DNA of 37,334 nucleotides from Lachnospiraceae bacterium (GTDB lineage: Bacteria > Bacillota > Clostridia > Lachnospirales > Lachnospiraceae). Under the pieces are notes generated by a model. The model saw nothing but the letters and a program-made list of their open reading frames with translations, had not been told where the DNA came from and ran no database searches. The DNA is taken from assembly GCA_022788085.1 (NCBI GenBank), contig JALEWA010000111.1, positions 1 to 37,334 of the forward strand. The letters run 5' to 3'. Shown in pieces: positions 17,868-25,673 of the stretch. Each line of letters opens with the position of its first letter. Positions within the stretch are counted from its first letter, which is position 1. A program made the translations under genes and the position numbers.

Positions 17868-18063
17868 CCCGACTAAAGTACTGAAATAATATGTTTAGTC
17901 GGGTAAATAAAGCGAAATTCCCCCTACTATTATTGCAAAAAATGTATTTAGTCGGGATGACTAATATAATCGCCCCGACTAAAGTACTGAAATAACATGT
18001 TTAGTAGGGGAAATAAAGCGAAATCACCCCGACTATTATTGTAATAAGCTATATTTAGTTGGG
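17868..18063. repeat. Two tandem copies of a 106-base unit, each with two stem-loop arms
   Basis: Copy 1 begins at 17868 and copy 2 at 17974. Each contains CCCGACTAAAGTACTGAAAT, then an arm of the TTTAGTCGGG type, a shared stretch TAAATAAAGCGAAAT, then a second pair of arms. Arms: CCCGACTAAA 17868-17877 with TTTAGTCGGG 17894-17903; CCCCCTACTA 17920-17929; TTTAGTCGGG 17947-17956; CCCGACTAAA 17974-17983; TTTAGTAGGGG 18000-18010; CCCGACTA 18028-18035 with TTTAGTTGGG 18054-18063. The arm at 17921-17929 does not match its near partner but is the exact complement of TAGTAGGGG at 18002-18010, suggesting a selected long-range fold. It fills the gap between convergent genes. Function unknown. Confidence 0.85.
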
Positions 18064-18071
18064 AATGCTGT

Positions 18072-18404
18072 TTATTTCGGTCTTACTGTTAATCGCTTAA
18101 TAAAGCCTTCACCATCTACTTCTCTTACCGTGGCAATTGCCATAATGTGATAACCTCCAAAGTTTGCAATGAACTCTGCCTGCTCCTCATTTACTACCTC
18201 TGGGCTCATGATGGAATATTGGCGGAAGCCAAATTTATTACGGAAAAACATGTTAATTGCTTCTCTTCCATAAATATGATACTCTCTCTGATTAGAGGAA
18301 TTTGAACAATAATCACACAAAATTCCATCCTTCGTAAACAACTCTGCAAGTCCTGCAAAGTCCTTATTTCCCATAGCTTCTACATATTTTTCAATTGGTT
18401 TCAT
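18072..18404 (-). CDS. NTF2-like (SnoaL-type) small protein
   Basis: A 110-residue protein with the alpha+beta cone pattern of NTF2-like proteins: an N-terminal helix with MKPIEKYVEAMGNKDFAGLAELFTKDG (helix then the typical F-x-x-D turn), YGREAINMFFRNKF, and C-terminal beta strands (EAEFIANFGGYHIMAIATVREVDG in outline). Such proteins are small isomerases, dehydratases or ligand-binding subunits, and no specific reaction can be assigned. GAGGAGG precedes the ATG. The gene directly upstream (16-base gap) is the tail of a short-chain dehydrogenase, so the two once formed an operon whose promoter and first gene are now lost. Whether it is still expressed is uncertain. Confidence 0.72.
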   Translation of the reverse strand: MKPIEKYVEAMGNKDFAGLAELFTKDGILCDYCSNSSNQREYHIYGREAINMFFRNKFGFRQYSIMSPEVVNEEQAEFIANFGGYHIMAIATVREVDGEGFIKRLTVRPK

Positions 18405-18420
18405 ATCGTCAATCCTCCTC

Positions 18421-18570
18421 TTAATATACTTTCTCAGAATTCAATAATGCATCTGTTCCGCCATCAACAAACATGATGTTCCCATTAATACCCATTGCCT
18501 TTCTGGATACCAGAAATACCATGACCTCTGCAATCTCTACAGGATCCATTAATGTTTCCAAACGAGAACT
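18421..18570 (-). pseudogene. Short-chain dehydrogenase/reductase, C-terminal fragment
   Basis: Reading minus from about 18570 to the TAA at 18423-18421 gives the last 45-50 residues of an [21 protein letters not shown], then [12 protein letters not shown], then a short tail ending NSEKVY. This is the usual SDR C-terminus (PEEIA helix and VDGG). No start codon or upstream Rossmann domain remains; upstream the frame quickly reads into the antisense of the MocR-type gene and reaches a stop near 18620. It is a remnant left by a deletion. Confidence 0.82.
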
Positions 18571-19858
18571 GGCAAAGCACCATAAAATCAGCTTGAAAAC
18601 AGTAGAAAATACTTATGAGCAGCTCTTAACAGAAGGTTATATTTATTCTGAAGAAAAGCGAGGTTATTTTGTTATGCCCTTAGGAAATGACTCCGGTAAC
18701 CGGACTTCTGTTTCTGAGAATCATATGCCTTTCAGTATTTATCAAGGCAATCTGGAAAGCCACGAATATTTTGTTGATTTTACTTCTAATCAGGCAGCTA
18801 TTAAGAAATTCCCCTTTGGGACGTGGGCAAAAATCATGCGTAATGTTCTTTCTGAAAAAGAATCCCTACTTCTAAAAACGGTTCCCTTCCGGGAAATATA
18901 CGAGCTTAGAGAAGCCATCGCCAAATATCTTTATGGTTTTCGCGGAATACAAGTCTCTCCTGATCAGATCATCATCGGTGCCGGAACTGAATATCTCTAT
19001 GGCTGGTTGATTCAATTACTTGGCCGAGAACATATTTATGCAGTAGAAGATCCCGGATACCAGAAAATCACAAAGATCTATCAGGCAAATGATATTTCAT
19101 GGGAATATGTTGATGTAGACGAAAACGGCATGCAGATTGATAAGCTCTATGAAAGCGCTGCAAGCATTGTCCACGTATCTCCAGGTCACCACTTTCCGAC
19201 GGGAAGCATTATGCCAATTGCAAGACGAAGGAAACTAATTGAATGGGCAGAGGAGGCTTATGAGCGATATATTATCGAGGATGATTATGACAGCGAATTC
19301 CGATTCAGCCATATGCCGATTCCTTCACTTCAAAGCATTAACCATAACCATAGAGTCATATATTTGAATACTTTTTCCAAAACACTTGCTCCCTCCATCC
19401 GAATCAGCTATATGGTTCTTCCAAGAAAGCTGATGGAGCGCTATATCAATACCATGAACTTCTACTCCTGTACTGTTTCTGCTTTTGAGCAATATGCTAT
19501 GGCAGAGTTCATGAATAAGGGATATTTCGAACGACATATTCACAGAATGAAGAAATATTATAAAGAAAAAAGAGACCGTCTGCTAAAAGTCTTAGAAAGC
19601 TCTGCTCTAAAAGATTATGTAACAATTGATGAAAAGGATGCCGGAAATCATTTTTTGATGAAGCTTCATACAAGTTTAAGTGATACAGAACTAAAATGGT
19701 ATGCCAGAGAGAGCGGCATACGGCTTGATTGTCTTTCAGAATATTGTGTGAGAGATAAGGAATCCTTCTCCCACACAATCATTGTAAACTATTCTGACCT
19801 TGAAGAAGCCAGTTTTTCCAAAGCATTACAGCTTCTGTCAGAGGTTATTATTACGTAA
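18557..19858 (+). pseudogene. MocR/PdxR-type GntR regulator with aminotransferase domain, 5'-truncated
   Basis: From about 18557 the frame encodes [20 protein letters not shown], the second half of a GntR winged helix, and then a full class I aminotransferase-like domain with the PLP Lys in NTFSKTLAPS and the upstream YIIEDDYDSEFRF motif. This is the MocR architecture. Normal members have about 35 more residues ahead of LPSKREL, including the start and first helix; these are missing. The open frame does extend back to an ATG at 18473, but those residues are antisense of the dehydrogenase tail and no ribosome binding site precedes the ATG. I therefore call it a truncated gene, although a chimeric protein cannot be excluded. 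Confidence 0.8.
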
Positions 19859-19862
19859 CCTA

Positions 19863-19891
19863 TTGCTTTTTCATTTTTCTTGTGTTATAGT
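19863..19891 (+). promoter_or_regulatory. Promoter of the queuosine-salvage transcription unit
   Basis: TTGCTT (19863-19868), a 17-base spacer and TATAGT (19886-19891). The expected start near 19898 is about 40 bases before the riboswitch aptamer. Confidence 0.65.
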
Positions 19892-19935
19892 ATTTTCTCG
19901 GTAAAGAAAGCAGCTTTCAATACATAAATTTTATA

Positions 19936-19975
19936 AGACAGTTCGAAACCATCCTGTCTATAAACAAAACTATGG
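19936..19975 (+). promoter_or_regulatory. preQ1 class I riboswitch aptamer
   Basis: P1 is AGACAG (19936-19941) with CTGTCT (19954-19959). The loop begins TTCGAAACCA, and P1 is followed by the A-rich strand ATAAACAAAACTATGG, the layout of the preQ1-I consensus. The pseudoknot P2 can form between CCAT (19949-19952) and ATGG (19972-19975). The genes downstream (queuosine-precursor transporter and a radical SAM protein) are the expected targets, and an intrinsic terminator follows. Confidence 0.87.
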
Positions 19976-20023
19976 ACCAGAATCTGAACGGTGAGTTTCA
20001 GGTTTACTTTTGGCGTAGTTGAT

Positions 20024-20058
20024 GGGAATCTTATTAAAGATTCCCTTTTTATTTTTAT
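20024..20058 (+). terminator. Riboswitch-controlled intrinsic terminator
   Basis: GGGAATCTT (20024-20032), loop ATTA, AAGATTCCC (20037-20045), then TTTTTATTTTTATT. GAATCT at 19980-19985, just after the aptamer, is complementary to AGATTC in the 3' arm and could form the antiterminator. Ligand-bound aptamer should therefore favour termination before the radical SAM gene. Confidence 0.87.
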
Positions 20059-20086
20059 TCTTAAATGAAAGGACCTTATAACTCAT

Positions 20087-20800
20087 ATGGAAAGTGGTTT
20101 ATTAACGAGATATTCAGAAATAACAGAAAAAAATCCTCGCGAAATCCTTCTTTTACGTGGTTCCGGGTGTAAATGGAGACGTTGCAGTTTTTGCGACTAT
20201 CATCTGGATTTTAGCCTGGATGAAGAAAGTAATTATCAGCTTAATAAAAAGGAACTCGCAAAGGTAACCGGAAAATATGGAAAGCTGGAGGTCATTAATT
20301 CCGGAAGCTTTGTCGATTTAGATGAGAAAACTCTCTTGCTTATACAAAACACTTGTGTAGAAAAGAGAATTAAGGAAATACACTTTGAATGCCATTGGAT
20401 GCATAAAGACAGTGTTCCTGAGCTTCGCAACAGCTTTGCAAAACTTGGTATCACAACGAAAATCAAAATCGGTGTTGAAACCTTTGATTATGATTATCGT
20501 GAAAACATCCTGTTCAAGGGGATTGATGAGAAAAACCCAGCAGTCATTGCCAAAAACTTTGATGAAGTATGTCTGCTGTTTGGTTTAGATGGACAGACCT
20601 ATGCCTCCATGAAGCATGATATTGAGACAGGACTTACCTATTTTGAACGTGTCTGCGTAAATATCATGGTGGAAAATTCTACAAAAATCAAACCAAATGC
20701 AGAAGTCATCAAACTCTTTATGCAGGAATTGTATCCACTTTACAAAGATAATGAACGTATTGACATTTTAATCGAAAACACAGACTTTGGGGTTGGCTGA
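20087..20800 (+). CDS. Radical SAM protein, candidate queuine-salvage lyase (QueL-like)
   Basis: A 237-residue protein with an N-terminal iron-sulfur motif in GSGCKWRRCSFCDYH: spacing C-x4-C-x2-C rather than the canonical C-x3-C-x2-C. The glycine-rich, SAM-binding type strands LEVINSGSFVDLDEK and HFECHW follow, then KIKIGVETFDYDYRE, as in radical SAM barrels. It is the first gene after a preQ1-I riboswitch and overlaps the start region of a queuosine-precursor transporter gene, so a role in salvaging queuosine or queuine is likely. QueL, a radical SAM queuine lyase known from Clostridioides difficile, is the best candidate; I assign it from context and size, not from alignment. RBS AAAGGA is upstream. 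Confidence 0.75.
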   Translation: MESGLLTRYSEITEKNPREILLLRGSGCKWRRCSFCDYHLDFSLDEESNYQLNKKELAKVTGKYGKLEVINSGSFVDLDEKTLLLIQNTCVEKRIKEIHFECHWMHKDSVPELRNSFAKLGITTKIKIGVETFDYDYRENILFKGIDEKNPAVIAKNFDEVCLLFGLDGQTYASMKHDIETGLTYFERVCVNIMVENSTKIKPNAEVIKLFMQELYPLYKDNERIDILIENTDFGVG

Positions 20801-20835
20801 TGCTTTCCTCCGATCACAGAAAGGACATATATATA

Positions 20836-21540
20836 ATGAGCAATGAATTACTTTTAATCATATCCCTCCTATTAATCTATACATCTGTTGTATTATTTTA
20901 TCGTTTTCTCGGGAAATCCGGTCTATACTGCTGGACAGTACTTGCGACCATCGCTGCAAATATAGAAGCACTGATTGTCGTAGACGCCTTTGGCATGGAA
21001 CAGACTCTTGGAAATATCCTGTTTGCCTCTACCTTCCTTGTAACTGACATTCTCAGCGAGACAGAAGGAAAAAAATCAGCGCAAAAGGCTGTTATTGTAG
21101 GTATTGTGACTTCTATTATCTTTATTCTGATTTCACAATCCTGGATGCTGTATACACCAAATGCCAACGACTGGGCATCCCCGTCAATTGCTTCTGTATT
21201 CAGCAATACCCCAAGGCTTATGCTCAGCAGTATCATCGTATATGCCATTGTTCAGGCATTCGATGTGTTTGCTTACCATACCATTTGGTCAAAAACAACA
21301 AAGCTTTGTAATGATTCCAAAAAGTTTTTATGGCTGCGTAATAATGGTTCTACGTTAATTTCACAATTTTTTAATACTTTACTCTTCACTTATGCTGCCT
21401 TCTATGGTGTATATGAAACAGGAACTTTATGGAATATTGTGTTCTCCTCTTATGTGATTTTTATCTTCACAAGCCTCTTAGACACACCTGCTGTCTATTT
21501 TGCAAGAAAGCTTGCACCCAAGGCTAAAACGAATAACTAA
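20836..21540 (+). CDS. yhhQ: Queuosine precursor transporter (YhhQ/VUT family)
   Basis: A 234-residue membrane protein with about six hydrophobic segments, matching the vitamin-uptake-like (VUT, formerly DUF165) family: NILFASTFLVTDILSE near residues 65-80 is the family signature, together with the helix containing IVQAFDVFAYHTIW and the C-terminal DTPAVYFARK. It imports queuosine precursors such as preQ1, preQ0 or queuine. I prefer the ATG at 20836 because AAAGGA sits 10 bases upstream and the protein then starts at its first membrane helix; the frame also has an ATG at 20800 overlapping the previous stop. It is co-transcribed with the radical SAM gene under preQ1 riboswitch control. Confidence 0.9.
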   Translation: MSNELLLIISLLLIYTSVVLFYRFLGKSGLYCWTVLATIAANIEALIVVDAFGMEQTLGNILFASTFLVTDILSETEGKKSAQKAVIVGIVTSIIFILISQSWMLYTPNANDWASPSIASVFSNTPRLMLSSIIVYAIVQAFDVFAYHTIWSKTTKLCNDSKKFLWLRNNGSTLISQFFNTLLFTYAAFYGVYETGTLWNIVFSSYVIFIFTSLLDTPAVYFARKLAPKAKTNN

Positions 21541-21587
21541 AAAACTGATGCCACTATGTAACATCAGCTTCCTATAACCGTAAAAAC

Positions 21588-21622
21588 AACTTCGGGCTCC
21601 ACTAGAAAGGAAGTCCGAAGTT
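21588..21622. terminator. Shared terminator between convergent yhhQ and EAL genes
   Basis: AACTTCGGGCT (21588-21598) pairs with AGTCCGAAGTT (21612-21622), with one G-U pair. On the minus strand it is followed by TTGTTTTTA, a good U-tract for the EAL gene; on the plus strand the tail ATTTCATT is weaker. A smaller hairpin, CTGATG/CATCAG (21545-21567), precedes it on the plus side. Confidence 0.75.
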
Positions 21623-21640
21623 ATTTCATTGTTATCTGCA

Positions 21641-23539
21641 TTATTTTGGTGATAAGAATTCTGTTAATTGTTCCATTGGAATTGGTTTGGAATATTTATA
21701 GCCTTGAAGGAAATGAGCCTGCATATCCTGGCATATCCTCTCATCCTCTGCATTCTCAATACCTTCAAAAAGAACCTGATACTCTGATTTCCTAAAGATT
21801 TCAGAAAAACTTCCTACTAAGTACCTGGACTCCAAATTTTTTCCTGCAAGTAGTGTCAGTGATCGGTCAAACTTGATAACATCTATTGGCAAATCTATGA
21901 TTCGCTCGAAATTGGAATATCCTGTTCCAAAGTCATCCAAATAGAACTTCATTCCAAAACCATGCAATTCATTCATAACCTTTTTCATTTTTTCAAAGTC
22001 TGTTTCATTCCTACTCTCTGTCAATTCTATTGCAATCCTGCCATATTTCACATTATTAGCATCGATAATTTCTAATACATCCTTAGAGAAATTCTTATCA
22101 CGTAATTCCTGTACCGAAAAATTGATTGAAATCCGCTCCAGATAATAACCTTTTTTATCCAAAGAATTCATTTCTTTACATGCCTTATTAAGAATAATCT
22201 TGCTTAGTGTATGTATATAATCTTTTTTCTCTGCCAAAGGAATAAACTGATCTGGAAATACAATACCTATATCAGGGAGTTTCAATCGCATCAGCACCTC
22301 CGCTGAAGTAAAAACATTCTCCTCTATATTAAGAATCGGCTGGCAATAGGTAAGTACTCTTTCATCCTCCATATCACCTTTTTCACATATATCCTTCAAT
22401 TCCTTCATGATATATAATGTCTTTCCGAATGCCGCAATATCCTTATCTTTGCAGAAATAGACTGTGTTGATGTCCATCCTTCCCTCCAGGAATTCATCCA
22501 ACGCAAGATACTCATATGCTCCATGTAGTGAATGATCTGACTTAATAATCACAATTCGGTAATCAATCTGATACTGCTCATACAGTTCATTAAAATCTTC
22601 TATAAGAACCGGTATCTGCTGTTCTGCTTCCTTATTCTTATCATCCTCATAGATTAATGCCATTTTATTGTCCCTAAGCCGGAAGGTACATGGATTCTTA
22701 AAATACCTCTCATTAAAATGGTAAAATTCTACGGTAAGCTCATGCATTTTCTCAGGAGTAGGATCCTTTAGATATAAATACAGCATGGTAAACCTTTTCT
22801 TCTTCATATCCCTGATATATGCATCAAAGGCTCTAAAATCCAGAGTTCCAGTCTCATAATCATATGCATTATAATGAAAAAGGAAAAGTACCACCAAAAT
22901 TGGAAGAGAAAAGGTAATGCATACAAGCGAGGTATCTTGGGATGAGTCTTGTACTGCCATCATCAAAAAAGAAATCAGTATAACATTTCTAAGACAATTA
23001 TACATCTTAGTAATGAACTTCTTTTTATTGAGTATCATTGACCCCCAAATCAATATCACGTAGTATACATAGAAAAAACGGAATAAGTCCAAATAATAAT
23101 TTTGATGAACCTGTAGATTTTCATCTATATAAAAACCCCAACGGATGAAAGGACTTGCTATCTCTCCTACAATAAATACAACAGCTCCAAACCAGCTCAA
23201 AATATCTACAATACACTCTATTCTCCCATTCATATTTAGGAAATTCTTAATGTACGTAATATAAACCACAAATGTCAATATCAATGATATATATGTAAGA
23301 TTTCGAAAAAAATAAATAGCAACTATATTATTTTCTGTGATTCTTTCTATCAACCTATGATAGGATATACTTGAAATTGCAGCTGTACATACAAGAGCAT
23401 TACCAATATTAAAAGTAACTAAATTTTTTTGTTTTATTGTATAAGTAGATCCAAGAAGCAACCAACACACAACACAGACAGCAATCGCACTGATATCAGT
23501 AGCTGATGTGTAATTTTGATAAAATAATACATCTTCCAT
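21641..23539 (-). CDS. Membrane-bound EAL-domain c-di-GMP phosphodiesterase
   Basis: A 632-residue protein. The N-terminal third (to about residue 235) has seven or eight hydrophobic segments and is probably a membrane sensor. A middle region (about 240-390) has a degenerate GGDEF-like layout without a GGDEF motif. The C-terminal EAL domain (about 395-632) keeps the catalytic set: AEVLMRL (Glu), INFSVQEL (Asn), IELTES (Glu), LDDFGTGYS (Asp-Asp), DVIKFDRSL (Lys), FEGIEN (Glu) and QGYKYSKP (Gln). It should hydrolyse c-di-GMP. The start at 23539 is chosen because AAGGAG lies 8 bases upstream; a longer frame begins at 23557, but that ATG lies upstream of this site. Confidence 0.9.
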   Translation of the reverse strand: MEDVLFYQNYTSATDISAIAVCVVCWLLLGSTYTIKQKNLVTFNIGNALVCTAAISSISYHRLIERITENNIVAIYFFRNLTYISLILTFVVYITYIKNFLNMNGRIECIVDILSWFGAVVFIVGEIASPFIRWGFYIDENLQVHQNYYLDLFRFFYVYYVILIWGSMILNKKKFITKMYNCLRNVILISFLMMAVQDSSQDTSLVCITFSLPILVVLFLFHYNAYDYETGTLDFRAFDAYIRDMKKKRFTMLYLYLKDPTPEKMHELTVEFYHFNERYFKNPCTFRLRDNKMALIYEDDKNKEAEQQIPVLIEDFNELYEQYQIDYRIVIIKSDHSLHGAYEYLALDEFLEGRMDINTVYFCKDKDIAAFGKTLYIMKELKDICEKGDMEDERVLTYCQPILNIEENVFTSAEVLMRLKLPDIGIVFPDQFIPLAEKKDYIHTLSKIILNKACKEMNSLDKKGYYLERISINFSVQELRDKNFSKDVLEIIDANNVKYGRIAIELTESRNETDFEKMKKVMNELHGFGMKFYLDDFGTGYSNFERIIDLPIDVIKFDRSLTLLAGKNLESRYLVGSFSEIFRKSEYQVLFEGIENAEDERICQDMQAHFLQGYKYSKPIPMEQLTEFLSPK

Positions 23540-23581
23540 TTGTCCATCTCCTTGCATATAATCATTATCCTCTAATGTCCA

Positions 23582-23609
23582 ATTATGTCAGACAATGGTC
23601 ATAGTTCAA
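23582..23609 (-). promoter_or_regulatory. Candidate promoter of the EAL gene with a TGTCAGACA palindrome
   Basis: On the minus strand TTGAAC (23609-23604), 16 bases, CATAAT (23587-23582). The palindrome TGTCAGACA (23586-23594) lies in the spacer and -10 region. The same 12-mer ATGTCAGACAAT also lies beside the -35 box of the response regulator promoter at 433-444. Confidence 0.45.
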
Positions 23610-23742
23610 AATGTCAGTATGAATGTTCTTTTCTGCTTTCTATTATATCACTTCTTTGTAATTTACAGTTAATATTTTTGTATTTTCACTTTATCAATAT
23701 TATTATTCGTAACTATTCAGTTTCTTCATATTTGTGAGTAAA

Positions 23743-25038
23743 CTACTCCTTTACAACCATATTAGGCCACCTATTCTCAACAAACTCATCATCATACTGT
23801 TCATCCAGGAATTCTTCCATCATATTCCCTGGCTCAGGATTTGTTTGTCGTGCCGTGTATCTGATCATTGCCGCTGCAGTCAGAACACCATTACAGACCA
23901 TAAAGAGAATCACAAGCCATGTTATTATTTTCCCGGTAAGTGGTGGTAATTTCTCAATATTTCTGCTCATTGCCGGATATGCAATCTTTACCCATCCTAC
24001 CGACAGAATTCCCCAGAACATACAGAAGAGAACATTGGTACGCCCACCGATATTTAGCGGCATATGACTGTAATCCCAAAATACGGTTCCGAATACTAAT
24101 TCTGTGAATACACTACACATATACTCATAAACACCACCGATAAAAAAGCCTGCAAAGAATACATGCCTGTCTTCTTTCCCAGCCAGCTTTTGTAATGTAA
24201 TGGTTAATAATACTGCCCCAAATCCCCATACAAAACTAAATGGTCCATACAATACACTGGAACGGTTCATCCATGTACCGCCGACAATTCTACAGTAAAC
24301 AGTTTCAATGATATCTCCCATAAAGGCTGATGTGAGAAATACCCAGATTAATTTATCAAAACAGACTCCCTTTGCAAAAACAATACCTGCTCTTTCTTCC
24401 TCATCCATTTCACGAATGCCCGGATATGCTCTCTGCAAACGCCCCCAAATTGCATCAGTAATGCGATTTCCCAGATTTCTTCTAGCCATATTAAGCTTAT
24501 TCTTCTTTAAAAGCTTTACGTTTCCTGAATGAACTGCGAGAAATACACTCACATAATCAAGAACTAATAGCAATATTGCTATGTAGACAATCACCTTCAC
24601 GACCATATCCGGTATCAGATAAATCAGTCCAAGCATCAGTGGATGAATCACGAGATATATAAGATAATACCCACCTGCAATCAGTAAGGAAATGATCAGA
24701 CCACGCCCACTACCGGAAAAGACTCTATTCGCATCATCCTGCCAAAGCTGTTCATGGCTGATACGCTTTAAGATCAATCTTGATAAATTTTCTACTACCG
24801 CAACTACAACCACTGTAACAATGAAGGAAAAGACATAACTACCTTTTAAAGTCGGAAGCGTAACCATAAGCAAGGCAAATGTTATTCCATAGGTCATACA
24901 AAATGGCATGTTGATAAAACCGATATTGCAAAAACGTTTCTCCTTAACCGCAAGATAGCATACCTCTATGACCCATCCCAAAAAGGAATATAGAAGTATA
25001 TATAAAATAATGTCAAAATAACTATATTGAATAACCAT
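23743..25038 (-). CDS. CmpB-like multi-pass membrane protein (putative ABC transporter permease family), duplicated
   Basis: A 431-residue protein of the PF06541 type, annotated in many Firmicutes as a putative ABC transporter permease. The family unit appears twice. The first copy (about 9-160) has FLGWVIEVCYLAVKEKRFCN and GFINMPFCMTYGI. The second (about 245-395) has SAFMGDIIETVYCRIVGGTW, SVLYGPFSFVWGFGAVL and the typical FWDYSHMPLNIGGRTNVLFC. No ATPase gene is nearby and the biochemical role of the family is not established. A hydrophilic acidic tail (about 405-431) follows the last helix. AAGGAAGG precedes the start. No clear terminator separates it from the EAL gene downstream. Confidence 0.82.
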   Translation of the reverse strand: MVIQYSYFDIILYILLYSFLGWVIEVCYLAVKEKRFCNIGFINMPFCMTYGITFALLMVTLPTLKGSYVFSFIVTVVVVAVVENLSRLILKRISHEQLWQDDANRVFSGSGRGLIISLLIAGGYYLIYLVIHPLMLGLIYLIPDMVVKVIVYIAILLLVLDYVSVFLAVHSGNVKLLKKNKLNMARRNLGNRITDAIWGRLQRAYPGIREMDEEERAGIVFAKGVCFDKLIWVFLTSAFMGDIIETVYCRIVGGTWMNRSSVLYGPFSFVWGFGAVLLTITLQKLAGKEDRHVFFAGFFIGGVYEYMCSVFTELVFGTVFWDYSHMPLNIGGRTNVLFCMFWGILSVGWVKIAYPAMSRNIEKLPPLTGKIITWLVILFMVCNGVLTAAAMIRYTARQTNPEPGNMMEEFLDEQYDDEFVENRWPNMVVKE

Positions 25039-25073
25039 TCTTGATTTCCTTCCTTTTTACATACTATCTTTAC

Positions 25074-25121
25074 CAAAAACCAAGAGGATATGAAAATAAT
25101 ATCATCTATTTTCATACCCTC
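25074..25121 (-). terminator. Terminator of the AIM24-IOR-ACT operon
   Basis: A 15-base stem (25107-25121 with 25084-25098, one mismatch) ends on the minus strand with TTGGTTTTTGG. It lies directly after the ACT gene stop. Confidence 0.8.
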
Positions 25122-25127
25122 CTGCAT

Positions 25128-25559
25128 TTACAAGCGATTAATTTCCTCCTCGCCTGCAATATGAATATTATTTTCTTTTAATACCTTTCTTGCTTTATCC
25201 ATTTCTTCTACACGTATAATCATATAGGCAAGATTTTCCTTTTTTGCAAAGAATGCATAGCCATAATCAAGTCCGATGCCTTCCTTTGCTAATACATCTA
25301 CGATTCTTGCTATACTTCCCGGCTGATCATCACCTGCTACTGCAAGCACATCTGTAATGGAATATACATGTCCATTTTCACGCAACGCATTTCCAGCCGC
25401 AAATACGTCATCTACGATTAATCGCAGGATTCCGAAATCAGATCCATCCGCAATGGAAAGTGCCCGGATATTTACTCCTGCCTTTGCAAGCACATCTGTT
25501 ATTGCAGCTAATCCACCAACCTTATTTTCAATAAATACAGAAATCTGTTTTACTGTCAT
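25128..25559 (-). CDS. Tandem ACT-domain protein linked to the arylacetate-CoA ligase
   Basis: A 143-residue protein with two ACT domains. The first (about 1-68) has VFIENKVGGLAAITDVLAKAGVNIRAL; the second (about 70-143) has VAGDDQPGSIARIVDVLAKEGIGLDY. ACT domains bind amino acids, and stand-alone double-ACT proteins are often encoded next to PaaK-type ligases in anaerobes. A role as an aromatic amino acid sensor for the cassette is a reasonable inference. The start at 25559 is supported by GGGAAGG upstream; the frame extends back to 25622, but that part overlaps intercistronic hairpins. Last gene of the operon. Cassette 1 has no equivalent gene. Confidence 0.87.
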   Translation of the reverse strand: MTVKQISVFIENKVGGLAAITDVLAKAGVNIRALSIADGSDFGILRLIVDDVFAAGNALRENGHVYSITDVLAVAGDDQPGSIARIVDVLAKEGIGLDYGYAFFAKKENLAYMIIRVEEMDKARKVLKENNIHIAGEEEINRL

Positions 25560-25611
25560 ACAACTCACCTTCCCTTTACATTCTAATCTCCATGTTTTTT
25601 CAAATTCTGCG

Positions 25612-25671
25612 AATTTGTGCAAGGCACAAATTTGCCGTGTGCAAAAACTTCCGTCTATGGTTTTTGCACAC
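25612..25671 (-). promoter_or_regulatory. Two intercistronic hairpins between paaK and the ACT gene
   Basis: In transcript order, a 12-base perfect stem GTGTGCAAAAAC/GTTTTTGCACAC (25660-25671 with 25637-25648) and a 9-base stem GCACAAATT/AATTTGTGC (25624-25632 with 25612-25620, 3-base loop). Neither is followed by a U-tract, so they look like mRNA processing or stability elements rather than terminators. Confidence 0.6.
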
Positions 25672-25673
25672 TA

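Noticed and set aside
17868-18063. CRISPR array
   Set aside because: Only two repeat units of about 106 bases, with conserved inner sequence and no unique spacers of 30-40 bases; no cas genes in the window.
18473-18556. Possible true N-terminus of the MocR-type regulator (ATG at 18473)
   Set aside because: These codons are the antisense of a clear dehydrogenase C-terminus, no ribosome binding site precedes the ATG, and the encoded residues do not resemble the first half of a GntR winged helix.
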